64,000 nt of DNA from positions 28,382,061-28,446,060 of the forward strand of contig NC_030853.1 in NCBI RefSeq assembly GCF_000208745.1. Reading direction: 5' to 3'. A program made the position numbers and the translations under genes. The stretch comes from Theobroma cacao. Taxonomy: Eukaryota > Streptophyta > Magnoliopsida > Malvales > Malvaceae. Below the pieces are notes generated by a model, which did not search any database, was not told where the DNA came from, and worked only from the letters and a program-made list of their open reading frames with translations. Each line of letters opens with the position of its first letter. Positions within the stretch are counted from its first letter, which is position 1. This document shows, piece after piece, positions 42,213 through 53,839 of this stretch.

Positions 42213-44747
42213 ATGCAGAAGAGAGAGCAGGGCAAATCAGGTGGCGCAGCTGGTGGCACCACCGCGCCACAGGCCAAGAGAGGCAGGCCATTCGGAAGCA
42301 CCACTGGAAGTGCAGCCTCCGCCTCCACAATTGATTCAGTGGCTCCGTCAACTCTCCTCGGTCCTTCCCTCCAAATCCACAGCTCCTTCGCAGGTGATAA
42401 ACCCTAAACTCAACATTATAACATAAATGGTAGAATTTGTTAAAAAACAAAAGCAGCCCATTTACTAATTCATTTATCAGTTTTGCTAATTTGCAGTGAT
42501 TTGCTTAATATATGTATTTATTTAATTTTAATTAACTTTTAAGCTTGTCATTGCTTTTGTAACTAGACCAAAACAATAAAAGGATAGTTCTAGCACTTCA
42601 AAGTGGGTTAAAGAGTGAGTTGACTTGGGCTTTGAACACTCTTACGTTGCTCTCTTTCAAAGAGAAAGATGATATGCGTAAAGACGCCTGCTTAGCGAAA
42701 ATACCAGGCTTGCTTGATGCGCTTCTCCAAATTGTATGTGTTCTCTATGTCTTTGTAAACGTCTATTTCATGTTATAAATGTAAATTGGTGTGACTTTTC
42801 TTTTTTGAATTCTCGGTAGCATTGAAATTTATTAAATTGTCATTGATTTGGTGGTTGTGATGTGGAGCAGATAGATGATTGGCGTGATATATCTCTGCCT
42901 AAAGAGCTTAGAAAGGGAACTAGGGCTAGAACGTTGGGTGCGAATTCTGGTGTAACAGGATTTGGCAATGAATATGAGGCTTTGGGATCAAATTCCTTGC
43001 TGCCACAGTCAGGGTAGGCTTGAAAATCACTTTTTTAGGGTCATCTTGTTTGTTTGAGGGAGTGGAAAATGAATTTGAATTGTTTTTCGGGTATGGCAGG
43101 TTGGGGTCTGGATCCTCTGCTGTAGAAATATCATCACAGAAGAATACGAGTAAACTGCGTCCTTCAGAGTGGTGGTTTGATGAAGATGGTCTCTTTAATC
43201 TAGATGATGAGGGGCGAGCAGAAAAACAGCAGTGTGCTGTTGCTGCTTCTAATATTATTCGCAACTTCTCTTTCATGCCGGAGAATGAAATTGTTATGGC
43301 TCAACATCGTCATTGCTTGGAAACTGTGTTTCAGTGCATAGAAGATCATATCGTAGGTGAGACAATCCTTCTCTTTTTCTCTCTCATCATGTACATTTTA
43401 GTGTGTCTGTATGTCTGTATCCTTCAAAATATGTACTTTTTTTTGGTTCTGGGATGATGTTGAAGAATTGTAGACTTAGATCATGGTTAGCTCATTGCTC
43501 TGACTGGGAATAATCAGGAATCATGTGTCAAAGGTATCATCAGATGCTGCAGTTAAGCAAAGGAAAATTATTGCATTTCTTGAATGGTCTTGAAATTTTT
43601 AATGTTGACTTTGTCATGTGTAGACCAAAAGTGAATAATCAGGAGCAGTGGAATGGGAACTTTGTGGGCTATATTTCCTGCTATAGAAAATATTTGCATT
43701 TTTCTTCTTCTTATTACCCTTTTCCACCTATAAAATATAGTCTCTCTCTTTTTTTTCTTTCAAACTTTCAATCTATGCTTTCTTTTTAATTTTGTTTTCT
43801 TGACAGAGGATGAGGAACTTGTCACAAATGCCATTGAGACAATTGTAAATTTGGCTCCCTTGCTTGATCTTCGAATCTTTAGCTCACCAAAGCCATCTTA
43901 CATTAAAATAACGTGAGAACCCTGATCTACTTCTTGCTTCAGTGCATGTTTTTCTAGTTTCCAACTTCTGGTTGATGATTGAATCCACCATTTTACCAAA
44001 CAGCGAAAAACGTGCAGTTCAAGCTATCATGGGGATGCTTGGATCTCCGGTCAAAGCCTGGCACTGTGCAGCTGCTGAATTTCTTGGGCGCATGATTATA
44101 AATCCTGATAATGAACCACTCCTCCTTCCCTTTGTTCCACAGGTTAATAACATTCCGCTGACAATATTTTCTTACGTAAGAAAATGTCTTTCATGTTATA
44201 AATTCTAATAAGAACTTGATGGTGAATTGCAGATGTACAAGCGTTTAGTCGATCTTTTGAGCTTGCAGGCATTTGATGCACAAGCTGCTGCCATTGGTGC
44301 ACTCTATAACCTTGTGGATGTCAATATGGACTGCAGATTGAAGCTTGCTAGTGAGAGATGGTAATTTTTGTGTTTTTCTGAATGTGGATGATGGGATAAC
44401 GATGATGCCAGTCATGATAATTCATAGTCATGTTATTATTAAACTTTGCAGCCGAAGTGACTACTTTTTGTGTACATTTCACTAAATTTAGGGCTATTGA
44501 TCGTATACTGAAAGTGATCAAGACACCACATCCAGTGCCAGAAGTCTGCCGGAAAGCTGCGATGATAATGGAGCACCTTGCATCTGATCCTCAGAACAGG
44601 CAATCGCTGCTAGCTTATGAAAATGCATTTGCGGAGATACTCTTTTCGGATGGTAGACATTCTGATACCTTTGCAAGGATTTTGTTCGAACTAACTTCTA
44701 AACCAAACAACAAAATGGCAGCAGCTCGGGGAATTTGGGGCATGTAA
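42213..44747 (+). CDS. LFR: LFR (LEAF AND FLOWER RELATED), SWI/SNF-associated armadillo protein
   Basis: Eight exons (42213-42393, 42567-42733, 42871-43013, 43100-43356, 43807-43912, 44004-44142, 44233-44360, 44492-44747) join in phase to 458 aa; Arabidopsis LFR is about 460. LFR is a nuclear subunit of plant SWI/SNF chromatin remodelling complexes, needed for leaf and flower development and adaxial-abaxial patterning. The N-terminus is Gly/Ala/Ser-rich with a basic AKRGRPFGS stretch, an AT-hook-like or nuclear-targeting motif near residues 21-29. The rest is helical with armadillo-type repeats, for example AVQAIMGMLGSPVKAWHCAAAEFLGRMI and VCRKAAMIMEHLASDPQNRQSL. EWWFDEDGLFNLDDEGRAEKQQCAVAASNIIRNFSF is a strong family signature. 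It ends NKMAAARGIWGM. Confidence 0.93.
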
Positions 44748-45489
44748 TTGACACCCTGCTCTTTTGGTGGTTTGACTCTAATTTAAGTCACTGTTATATT
44801 GGGACATGGCCCCTAAGCACACTTGTACATACTGGCGGAGTCTAGATTTTAACTACCCATTATGTCTGTCCTGTAATTTTGTATTGATCCTGTATTTGTT
44901 AGCGCCAATCTAGTGACTGTTTTTTCTGCCTTTTAAATGAGCAAAGACCTCCCCCATTTTTGTATCTGCTCCAGCTCCTGTATTACGAGATGAGTTCACC
45001 TCATATCCAGCGTATTTTTATTTTCAAGAACTATGGTCAATCCGAATAGCCTACGGGGTAATACTTTCTTAAAAATATTTTATCATGCTTAATCGCTTTG
45101 TTAGCATCCCTATCTAAATTTAAACATCAACCAATCTTTCACAGAAATCAAATCAAGCAAAAGGAGAATCGATAATAAGAGGTCAATTGTCTCCCCGTGC
45201 ATATGAAACAGAGGGCAATATTTCTATGGCCTCCTGGCACACATGGTATTGGTTAGGGGCAGCAAATTTGTCACGCATCTCCACACACAACGACTTACCT
45301 TCAAATATCACTGCTTTTGTCCATAGGGTGGTACATTTCTTTATTTTTAAATTGCATTAGACAACGTTATTCAAACGAAACAAATTGGGGGTTGGTAATT
45401 AAAGTAATTAATGATCTTTGTTCTTCGTTGTCTCCACGTACGGAACTAATTAAGATCCTAGGATACTAAACCATGCATGGCAGAAAGTT
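44748..45489. other. Convergent intergenic region between LFR and KCS copy A
   Basis: 742 bp holding the LFR 3' UTR (44.75 to about 45.0 kb) and the 3' flank of the minus-strand KCS gene. No coding sequence is supported. Confidence 0.5.
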
Positions 45490-47230
45490 CTAAAATAGAA
45501 CGGGTTCAACCTTCGGCACATGGACAGGGAAAACGTCAATTTCATCCATCCAGGGATTCTTCTCCATTGCTGGATTGATCTTTCTTACCGCTCTCCAAAC
45601 AGCGCTGTTACACTTGAATCATGATCCGAGCCCAATCTGGCATATCCTGTCTCCCTTTTTGACCCTTCCTTTAGCTTCTAAATAAGCCAGTTCATACCAC
45701 AAAGAAGTGCTTGACGTGTTGCCAAAACTGTAAAGAGTCATCTTGGAAGGCTCCATGTGCCATTCAGTAAGGCCAAGGCTTTTTTGCAACTCATCTAACG
45801 CTGCTCTCCCTCCAGGGTGGATGCAGAAGTGCTCGAAGGCCAACTTGAAATCAGGAATGTATTGTTTTACCTTGTTGTTGAAGACTTTCCTCGCTAGCAA
45901 AGTCGCAAGAAAACGGTGCTGCTCTGACACGGGAAGAACCAATGGCCCTAGCGTAGTCATATTCCTTTTCAGGGCTTCCCCTGCAGCCATCACGAGATCT
46001 TTTGAGAGCGTGACGCCGATGATTCCCTCTTCATCGTCTTGTTGGAATACACATTTGTAACTTGTGTCTTTAGCCACTTCATGGGTGCGAAGGGTGTGAA
46101 CGAGTTCATATTTTGAGCGATGGCGGTCAGATGATAGGTTTGATAGAAGGATTGCAGCTCCACCCACCCTGAACAGGCAATTCGAGAGGAGCATTGATCG
46201 ATTGTTGCCAAAATACGAGCCATGAGTGATGTTTTGGGTACTGACAACCAAGGCGTAAGAGTTGGGGTGGACCTGTTAAATGAAATGTGAAAACAAAGTC
46301 TAAGCGATTTCATCTTTATTCCTATATCAATCACGTTCACGTTTAGATATACCATGCATGTATTTTAACATGTTTAAATTTGCTTAAATTTAAATGATCA
46401 GTTCTTTTTGGAGAGGATAAATATAATTATATTTGTACATAATAATAGTAATTATACTGGCAAACCTTTAGGAGTTCTTCGGCAAGGTCTATAGAGATGA
46501 GTCCAGCACTACAACCCATTCCACCGAGATTATAGCTTAAAGTGTTTTCTCTAAGCTTGTATCGATTCACAACCATGGCCGAGAGAGATGGAATTGGATT
46601 GAACAAAGAACAATTCACCACAAGAATTCTAATATCTCTAGGCTTAATCCTCGTCTTTCCCAACAGCTCATCGATTGCTCCAAACACAGCTGCCTCTGCT
46701 TCATTACTCGCGTCCGTCATAGGCTTTGTAAGTGGAACCTTCATTAAAGATTTTGGGAAATATGTTTTCTGACCCATCCCGGACCTTTCAAGAATTTTCT
46801 TTCCGAAGGCCATACTTTCTTCAGTGAATCTCCCACTCCATGCGGATATCTGCATAGCATGTTCTTTACTACAAATTTGAGTTGGGTCAGGCTTGTAACA
46901 TGCAAAGTTCACTAGGAAAACTTTACTTGGCCGAGTTTTGAAGTAAAGGGTAGCTAAGAAAACAAGAGAAGCCGATATTAGAATTACTGTTACGTGATTG
47001 AATCTCTCATTTTCACTATGCTGCATGAAATCTTCAATAGAAAACGTTGGGAAACGAGCAAAGATGACGCCAAAGAGGGCCATGAACGAGAGGTGCAAAA
47101 CATTGGAAACTAAGTAATGGTAACCAAGCTCAACAAGTTGGAGTATTTGATTCTTTCTTCTATGACCTGGCTGATCTCGGATTGGATCAGGTTTACTCTC
47201 CAAGTTCGGCTCCCCTACATCCACCATCAT
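45490..47230 (-). pseudogene. 3-ketoacyl-CoA synthase copy A, C-terminus cut by a nonsense codon
   Basis: FAE1-like KCS, the condensing enzyme of ER very-long-chain fatty-acid elongation. Two exons: 46466-47230 and 45619-46272 up to an early TGA (45619-45621). The product is 472 aa. Beyond the TGA the frame stays open with good KCS sequence to a TAG at 45490-45492, so the ancestral length was 515. Visible parts: two N-terminal membrane segments (about 38-60 and 80-97), catalytic Cys240 in GGMGCSAG and catalytic His407 in HFCIHPGG. The stop replaces the Gly codon GGA in the GSGFKCNS motif, so the catalytic Asn (would be residue 477) is lost. A nearby Trp-to-Cys change (RICQIG) fits relaxed constraint. 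The start is the ATG at 47230; the codon at 47251 is TTG. It could still be transcribed; a sequencing error is the alternative. Confidence 0.88.
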
Positions 47231-47782
47231 AGCTGACGAGTTTCGGGCCAAGCCAACTCAAGACATAACCTTATTAGTGAGAAAGGGGAAAAGACCGATA
47301 TTGATTGCCTTACAAATCTTGGAAACGTGTGAAGTTATTTATAGATAATGAGAAATCTTGAATTTGATATGAGAGATAATTAAAAAATAATTATATATAT
47401 TAAATTTTATTAATATAATAATAAAAAAATTAAAAATTGAGAAATAACTATTGTCACTGTTTATCATCCTTTTGTTTTGCCTTTATTTATAGGCCTTATA
47501 GGTAATGAAAAAATATGAAATACAAATAAAGATTGAAAAATGCCCATATTTCCCCTCATTTGAACAAAGCAAATCTAATCAAATCTTGTAGGTATAGCCA
47601 CTGGTTGTATAAGATTTTGTGGACGGCTACATGCACAATTTAGGCATCAATCATTTCTCTAGTATGAGTTAATTATGTGCCAAATTTTACCGAATTGGTT
47701 CAATAAAGGCAACTACTGAGGTAAGGCCTAGCTGGGGGATGGTAGGGGTGGGTAGATAAGGCCCTCCTCATCCGCACCATCT
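47231..47782. other. Upstream region of KCS copy A
   Basis: AT-rich sequence between the KCS copy A start codon and the target-site duplication of the Ty3/gypsy element. It should contain the KCS promoter. No other gene seen. Confidence 0.4.
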
Positions 47783-47787
47783 CTAAC

Positions 47788-48323
47788 TGAGGCCGGGACG
47801 TTGTAAAGACACCTGGACGTTATGAAAGACACCAATTGTGGCGAGGTTGAAAACTCCACTAAAGTGAATCATCAATCTTGGCAAGGTTGAAAACCCCACT
47901 AAGGTGAAAAATAGTCAAAATCTCACTTTGGTTAGCTAGGTCAAAGATATTAAAACTTCTTACTCTTTAAAAAGAGCCTAGAGAAATAAACACTCCTACT
48001 TAAAAAAATATTATTTATTAATTCTCAACTCTAAATGTCTTACAACTAAGCTCAATGGTCCTATTTATAGTATTATAGGTCCAAATCCTAATAAAACTCT
48101 ACTTCTAGTTTATCTAATACAATTAGAATAATTAATAAGAGATTTAAATAAAATATGTGTTCTATTCCTAAATAGAACATGACTATCCTAATCAAATACT
48201 AATTCTTAAAAGTATTAAAATAAAAATAAGAAAAGAATCATAATCTAAATAAAATAAAGAAAATAAATCCTAAATCAACTAAATTAGCAAAAACTAAATA
48301 CAATCCTAGACGCTCATGCGTCA
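47788..48323 (-). repeat. 3' LTR of the Ty3/gypsy element (left copy)
   Basis: 536-bp repeat, TG...CA on the plus strand, matching 50446-50980 along its whole length with scattered, mostly C/T and A/G, differences. Confidence 0.9.
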
Positions 48324-48334
48324 TTCTCCTCGGG

Positions 48335-48808
48335 TCAAAAGAACTCGGCTCTGACTAGTAGGCCTTGACATACTCCATGTTTGGATCCACATACTATCAT
48401 AGTCCATACCAACCATTTGAACAATTTATCCATTGTTTTGAAGGTTGTTTTCCATTTATCTCCAAGTTGTATTCGAATTTGATGATATCCTTTCTTCAAA
48501 TCGATCTTCAAAAACACTCTAGAGCCAATGAACATGTCATCCAATCGAGGGATAGGAAAATCATACTTAATTGTAGTCTTGTTAACGGCATGGTTGTCCA
48601 CAAAGCTTTTCGATAAGTTTCCCGAACTTTGGTTGACCAATTTTGTTTGACCATATATGGGTGAAGATACTTCATTCTCCTTGGAGACTAATAAGAGACA
48701 TAAATGGTTTGGCTCACAGTAAGCTTTGTTTAAGCCAAACATAGTGATGAGTGTTTTATCTTCTTCTTGTCTCTTTGGTCGGTCTTTTGACTTTAATAGA
48801 GTTAACAT
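48335..48808 (-). pseudogene. Truncated Ty3/gypsy reverse transcriptase
   Basis: The frame reads [23 protein letters not shown] and then [27 protein letters not shown], the opening blocks of a gypsy reverse transcriptase. Homology ends soon after FKWLV. No YxDD catalytic box, RNase H or integrase follows; the purine tract and LTR come next. Confidence 0.9.
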
Positions 48809-48814
48809 AATTTT

Positions 48815-49310
48815 TACTCCATCCTTAATGAAGGAATAAGTATTCTTGTATCCATCATGGTGAGCTTGACGATCATATTGTCATGGGCGTCCTAACAACA
48901 AGTGGCAAGCGTCCATTGGGATAACATCGCACCAGACTTCGTCTTCATACTTATTTTCAATAGAGAATTGAACACAACAACGCTTTGTTACCTTAACTTC
49001 GTTTCCTTTTCTCAGTCATTGTAGCTTGTAAGGATGAGGATGTACTTTAGTTGGAAGTTTCAACTTTTCCACCATGTAGTTGGCAATAACATTCTCACAG
49101 CTTGCACTATCAATAATGACATTACAAACCTTCCCTTGGGATGTGCACCTTGTATAGAATATGTTGTGACGAAGCTAACTTTCATCTTTAGTCATTATGG
49201 TAGTGTTAAGGTTACGACGAACAATAAGAGCTTCTCCATGGTCAGCAGAAACTTCTTCTATCTCTTCGTCATCATACTCATCATAGACTGGTTCTAATTT
49301 TTCTCAATTC
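48815..49310 (-). pseudogene. Decayed retrotransposon protease and linker region
   Basis: On the minus strand the remnants read IIDSASCENVIANYMVEKL (aspartic protease region, DSAS where DSGS or DGGS is usual) and, further on, WCDVIPMDACHLLLGRP. Stop codons interrupt the frame. Confidence 0.7.
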
Positions 49311-49344
49311 ACATAATCTTCTTTTTCTACTAAGGAAATAATTC

Positions 49345-50286
49345 TTCGATTCGGACAATCAGAAGCAATATGCCCAAATCCTTGGCATTTGAAGCACGTT
49401 TTGTTGACATTAGAAGTATGAGTAAAAGTAGTCTCTTTATTGTTTGGAGTTTTGGAAGAGTTTACCTTTGGAGGTGGAATAGTTGTTGACTTTGACTTCC
49501 ATGGTTTGAGGTAGATTCTTGTTGTTTAGATGAACTCATTGAGCTTTTTTGTAATTGTTGTTTCTCAACCTTTAATGCTAATCTGATGACATCATTTAGG
49601 TTCCAATATGGTTGTAGTTGAACAACATCTGCAATTTCAACATTAAGACCCCTAAGATAAGGAGCTATAGTTTGTTCTTCAAGCTCATGGACATCGCACT
49701 TCATGAGAAGTTGTTCGAACTCCATTGTATATTCTTCCACCGACATTGTTTTTTGCCTCAAGTTATGAAATTTGATAAAAATTTCTTGTTGATAATGCTC
49801 AGGAAGGAACTTACGCTTGAGTTCTCGACGCATCTTATCCCATGTTTTGATCTTGTTGCGCCCTTCTCTTTCTCGTTGCCTTTTGAGATTTTCCCACTAA
49901 ATAGAAGCGTACTTCTTCAATTTAATTGCCACAAGCTTCACACGTTTTTCATCGGGAATATCTTTGAGCTCGAAAACTCTTTCCACTGTGTAGAGCCAGT
50001 TAAAGAAGTCATCAGGATGAAGTCTTTCTTCAAACTCAAGAATGTCGACTTTGATTCCCAAATATCTGGTAGCAGTAGTTCTTAGGCGACGAATAGGTAT
50101 TTCTTCTTCAGAGGACGAATTTTGATGAAACGGATTAGTGTCATTCTCTTCATCACTAGAGCTGTTATTGTTGATTTAAGCATCACGTCTTGCGAGTTGT
50201 TCTTGTAATTCTTGAATTTGCTGACGTAGTTTTGCAATCTCAATCTCGTGATCATCTCTTTGACGATTTTGACGTCTTAACGGCAT
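49345..50286 (-). pseudogene. Ty3/gypsy gag with zinc knuckle, interrupted
   Basis: The frame starts MPLRRQNRQRDDHEIEI near 50286, followed by a Gln-rich coiled coil. The capsid-like core reads MRRELKRKFLPEHYQQEIF... (to 49462), then a CFKCQGFGHIASDC zinc knuckle near 49345-49402. At least two stop codons lie upstream of the core, near 50175 and 49897. Confidence 0.85.
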
Positions 50287-50445
50287 TTTATTGTATGATG
50301 ATGATGATGTGGTGATGTAGAGCAAAAAAAAAAGATAATGATATAACTATAAAGCAATAAATAAAATTATTCGAACAGAGAGTATTGAAACTTGACAGTG
50401 AATCTTTATGCAACGAACAATGATCCTCTCGCTCTAATACCAAAT

Positions 50446-50980
50446 TGACGTCGGGGCGTTGTAAAAACACTTGGACATTATGAAAGACACCAATCGTGGC
50501 GAGGTTGAAAACCCCACTAAGGTGAATCACCAATCTTGACAAGGTTGAAAACTCCACTAAGGTGAAAAATAGCCAAAATCTCACTTTGATTGGTTAGGCC
50601 AAAGATATTAAAACCTCTTACTATTTAAAGAGAACCTAAAAAAATAAGCACTCATACTTAAAAAAATATTTTTTATTAATTCTCAACTTTGAATGTCTTA
50701 CAACTAAGCTCAATGGTCCTATTTATAGTATTATAGGCCCAAATCCTAATAAAACTCTACTTCTAGTTTATCTAATACAATTAGAGTAATTAATAAGATA
50801 TTTAAATAAAATAGGTGTTCTATTCCTAAATAGAATATGACTATCCTAATCAAATACTAATTCTTAAAAGTATTAAAATAAAATAAGAAAAGAATCCTAA
50901 TCTAAATAAAATAAAGAAAATAAATCATAAATCAACTAAATTAGCAAAAACTAAATACAATCCTAAATGCTCTTGCGTCA
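50446..50980 (-). repeat. 5' LTR of the Ty3/gypsy element (right copy)
   Basis: 535-bp LTR matching 47788-48323. The primer-binding site lies at 50431-50442, three bases inside this LTR. Confidence 0.9.
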
Positions 50981-50985
50981 CTAAC

Positions 50986-51344
50986 TCAGACCCAAGTCTC
51001 TGTTTTCATTTCTATCTTTCTTATTAATCGTTCATTCATTAGTGTAAATGTGGTAAGTGTCCGTAGTTTTCAAATGTTTCATTTCATATCCCTTTATTAA
51101 CCGCTGTTAATTACTAATTGATTTTTTCCATTCGTGTCTCAGACCTTGAATAGTTCAATGTACTTGTTTATGAATGCAACATATACTAATATTATTCTTG
51201 CCATACAAGCAGCTGGTATATATATGAAATTTAATTACATCTTAGGAAATCCCAAGGTCTTTTAACCTCGGTAACTATAATAAATTCGTGGCATAAAAAA
51301 ATTTCATATCAACTAAATCATATATATATATATATATATATATA

Positions 51345-51379
<35 letters not shown>

Positions 51380-51503
51380 TATATATAAAGGATCATTTTA
51401 TCTATTATCAATTAATTTTAAAGTCATTTTATTTTCAGTGTTTTTGTCAAAATCGTGATATGAAAAATTTCATATCAATTAAATTTGATAATTTTTGAAT
51501 ATA
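50986..51503. other. Intergenic DNA with (AT)n block and LTR-like remnants
   Basis: Contains a long AT-dinucleotide block at about 51320-51387 and, from about 51390, sequence resembling the right flank of the Helitron-like element at 53841-53890. Probably an older LTR-type remnant into which the Helitron inserted. Confidence 0.45.
51320..51387. repeat. (AT)n microsatellite
   Basis: Interrupted AT-dinucleotide run of about 65 bp beside the Helitron-like element. Confidence 0.9.
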
Positions 51504-53510
51504 TCTACATATATTAAAAGTTGTCCCTAAATAGGGTAATTGTTTGACACCTGCATAACCTAATTGTTTGACACATGATGGCTTGATTTGGGTTGAATTG
51601 TCCCTAAACATGTGTGATATTTTGTTATTTGTTGAAAAGGTTTGTTTGATTTTTTTTACTGATGAGGTTTTGCATGTTTGTTTGATTTTTTTTTACTAAT
51701 GAGGTTTTAGGTATTTTGAAAGATGTTGAGGATGATTTTGTTTGTTTATGTTTACTTCAACATATTACTTAATAATATAGATTTTTAAATAAAATATACA
51801 TTTTTTTCATATTAATTTATTAATTAAAAGAACATATAGCTTCAACATATTGCTTAATAATATAGATTTTGTCTGTTTATAGTGTTTTTTTGTTTAGTTT
51901 TTCTTCAAGTCAGAATTTGGTTGTTAGGTTTTTTTCTTTCATTCTTATTTTTGGTCTATTTTTGTTTTTTTTAATGTTTTTGAATTTATGGATTTTAGGT
52001 TGCATGTAATTGATTTTTGCTTTTGTTCCTGTTGTGATTTTTTTATTTGTTCTTCATTGATGATTGTATGTTATTTGTTTTATTTCGTTTAATTATCATT
52101 ATTAATTTTGCAGATATTTTATTTATGTTAATGATCAGGGCGTCTTAAATGAGAGACTATGGATAGCATGATTTCATGATTTGTTAGAAAGGGAAGAAAA
52201 GAAAAAGGAAAATAGAAAANTTTTGTTATTATTTTTTAATATTTTATTTCTTTACTGATAATATTTATAAGTTTGTCTTTTTTTTTTGTCAGAAAAATTG
52301 TCATACAAATAAACATTAACTACCCATTGTTTTTAATTCTTTTATGCATGAATTTTTCTGTTTTTTAAGTTGATTTGATTTTTGGATTAATTTTTGGACT
52401 ATGATTGATTAGTGTTGCTTTATTCTATTGTACAATCTTAGTTTTTATAGGTTTAAGATAACTTCCAATTATAATTGTTTCAAAGGTATTTTATATATTG
52501 TTCTTATTTTATTTTTTAATTTCATGATTTTTTTATTTTTTCAAATTTTTATTATTTGGGTTCTTTATTATTTTTATTCTTATAATATTGTTGCTTCCAT
52601 ATAGAAACTAGAAGCCTTTCATCCAAGTTTTTAAATTCTTTCTTTGATTTTTATCTTATACGATTAAGTGTATAGTTATACTTTCAATTGTAAACAATAA
52701 TTTTCTGGCACCTTTACCCAAGTTGTATCAATTATTAACTGTTATTACCTGTTACTCATCTTAACTCATATAAATCATATAAGTTTATTTTTAATTATCT
52801 TTTGAGTAAGAATATGTCCTTTACTAGAAAATATTCCTTAATTTACATGTTTTTTATTATTAATTTGCTATATGTTTATCTTTCAACTCATTTGATATTT
52901 TTTTTGTAATTACTTTCTGAATATTCAAAAATATCATAGATAAATGTATTTTTACAAAATATAATATTAATCCACCATTCACTTTATAATTGTATAGTAT
53001 TAAAATCATATTGATAGAATATTATCAAGTTGCAGATTTGGTGAGTTTTGAGATTTGGTTAGTTTTTCTCTTTTTTTTTTTAATTTTTTTTATTATTCTT
53101 TTTATTAATGTTTAATTTCTTTATTGATTACATTTACAATTTTATCATTTTTTTAGAAAACATTGTCATATAAGTAAATATGAAATACCTATGGTGTTTT
53201 TTATGCATGAATTTTCTGTTGTTTAAATTGATGTGGTTTTTGGATTAGTTTTTAAGAATATAATTGATTAATATTGTTTTAATTTTATAAGATTTTTTTG
53301 GGTTTCTCTTTCTAGAATTGTTTGTCCTTTCTTATTTAGTGTTTCCGCTTTAGTTTTTCTCTTCACCCCTTTCTTCCTCATTTTCTTTGTTTTTCTTCTT
53401 TTGTTTCTTTCTATTTTCTCAACTCATTTATCTTTCAAACCAAATTTCTAATTTTTTTTTGTTATATTTGTTATTTTTGTTTTCACTTTAAACTTTTTTA
53501 CATGTAACTA

Positions 53511-53541
<31 letters not shown>

Positions 53542-53839
53542 AAATTTTTGAACTTACTTTGTTTTTAATAGGAAAAATAGCACCATTTGTGAATTTTGAT
53601 ATGTGTTTTCAATACCAGAGTAGTCTCCAAGTTAAATTGACAGATAGTCATCAAAATATCTATTGATTTTTGAATATTTATTTTCACAAATTACAATGTA
53701 ATTTCATGTTTGCAAATGATACATAGATTTATTATTTACTTTTAGATAATTATCTTTATTATTAATGTAAATTAATTTTATATTTTATACATACATCGAA
53801 TAGTTGTATCTTGAAAGCACAACACGGGTTATACTCTAG
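51504..53839 (+). mobile_element. Non-autonomous Helitron-like element
   Basis: The left end reads TCTACATATATTAAAAG, the TC-start typical of plant Helitrons, preceded by A at 51503. The right end reads CACGGGTTATACTCTAG followed by T at 53840, giving the CTRR end and the A/T target pair expected of Helitron insertion. A short GTTGT/ACAAC hairpin (53803-53807 with 53819-53823) lies near the 3' end. The 2336-bp interior is AT-rich with no Rep/helicase gene, so it is non-autonomous. It contains a direct repeat of about 220 bp (52222-52440 and 53075-53290). One unresolved base lies at 52220. Confidence 0.7.

Larger units (their letters stand above)
47783..50985 (-). mobile_element. Internally deleted Ty3/gypsy LTR retrotransposon
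   Basis: Minus-strand element of 3193 bp (47788-50980) flanked by the 5-bp target duplication CTAAC (47783-47787 and 50981-50985). Both LTRs begin TG and end CA. The primer-binding site next to the 5' (right) LTR reads TGGTATTAGAGC, one mismatch from the initiator-Met tRNA site. A purine tract GAGGAGAA abuts the 3' (left) LTR. The interior is only about 2.1 kb. It holds gag with a CX2CX4HX4C knuckle, a decayed protease region, and the start of reverse transcriptase that stops before the YxDD box. RNase H and integrase are missing. In-frame stops break gag, so it is dead and any movement needed help in trans. Confidence 0.9.

Noticed and set aside
47231..47251. A longer N-terminus for KCS copy A starting at 47251
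   Set aside because: The codon there is TTG, not ATG; the first ATG in frame is at 47230.
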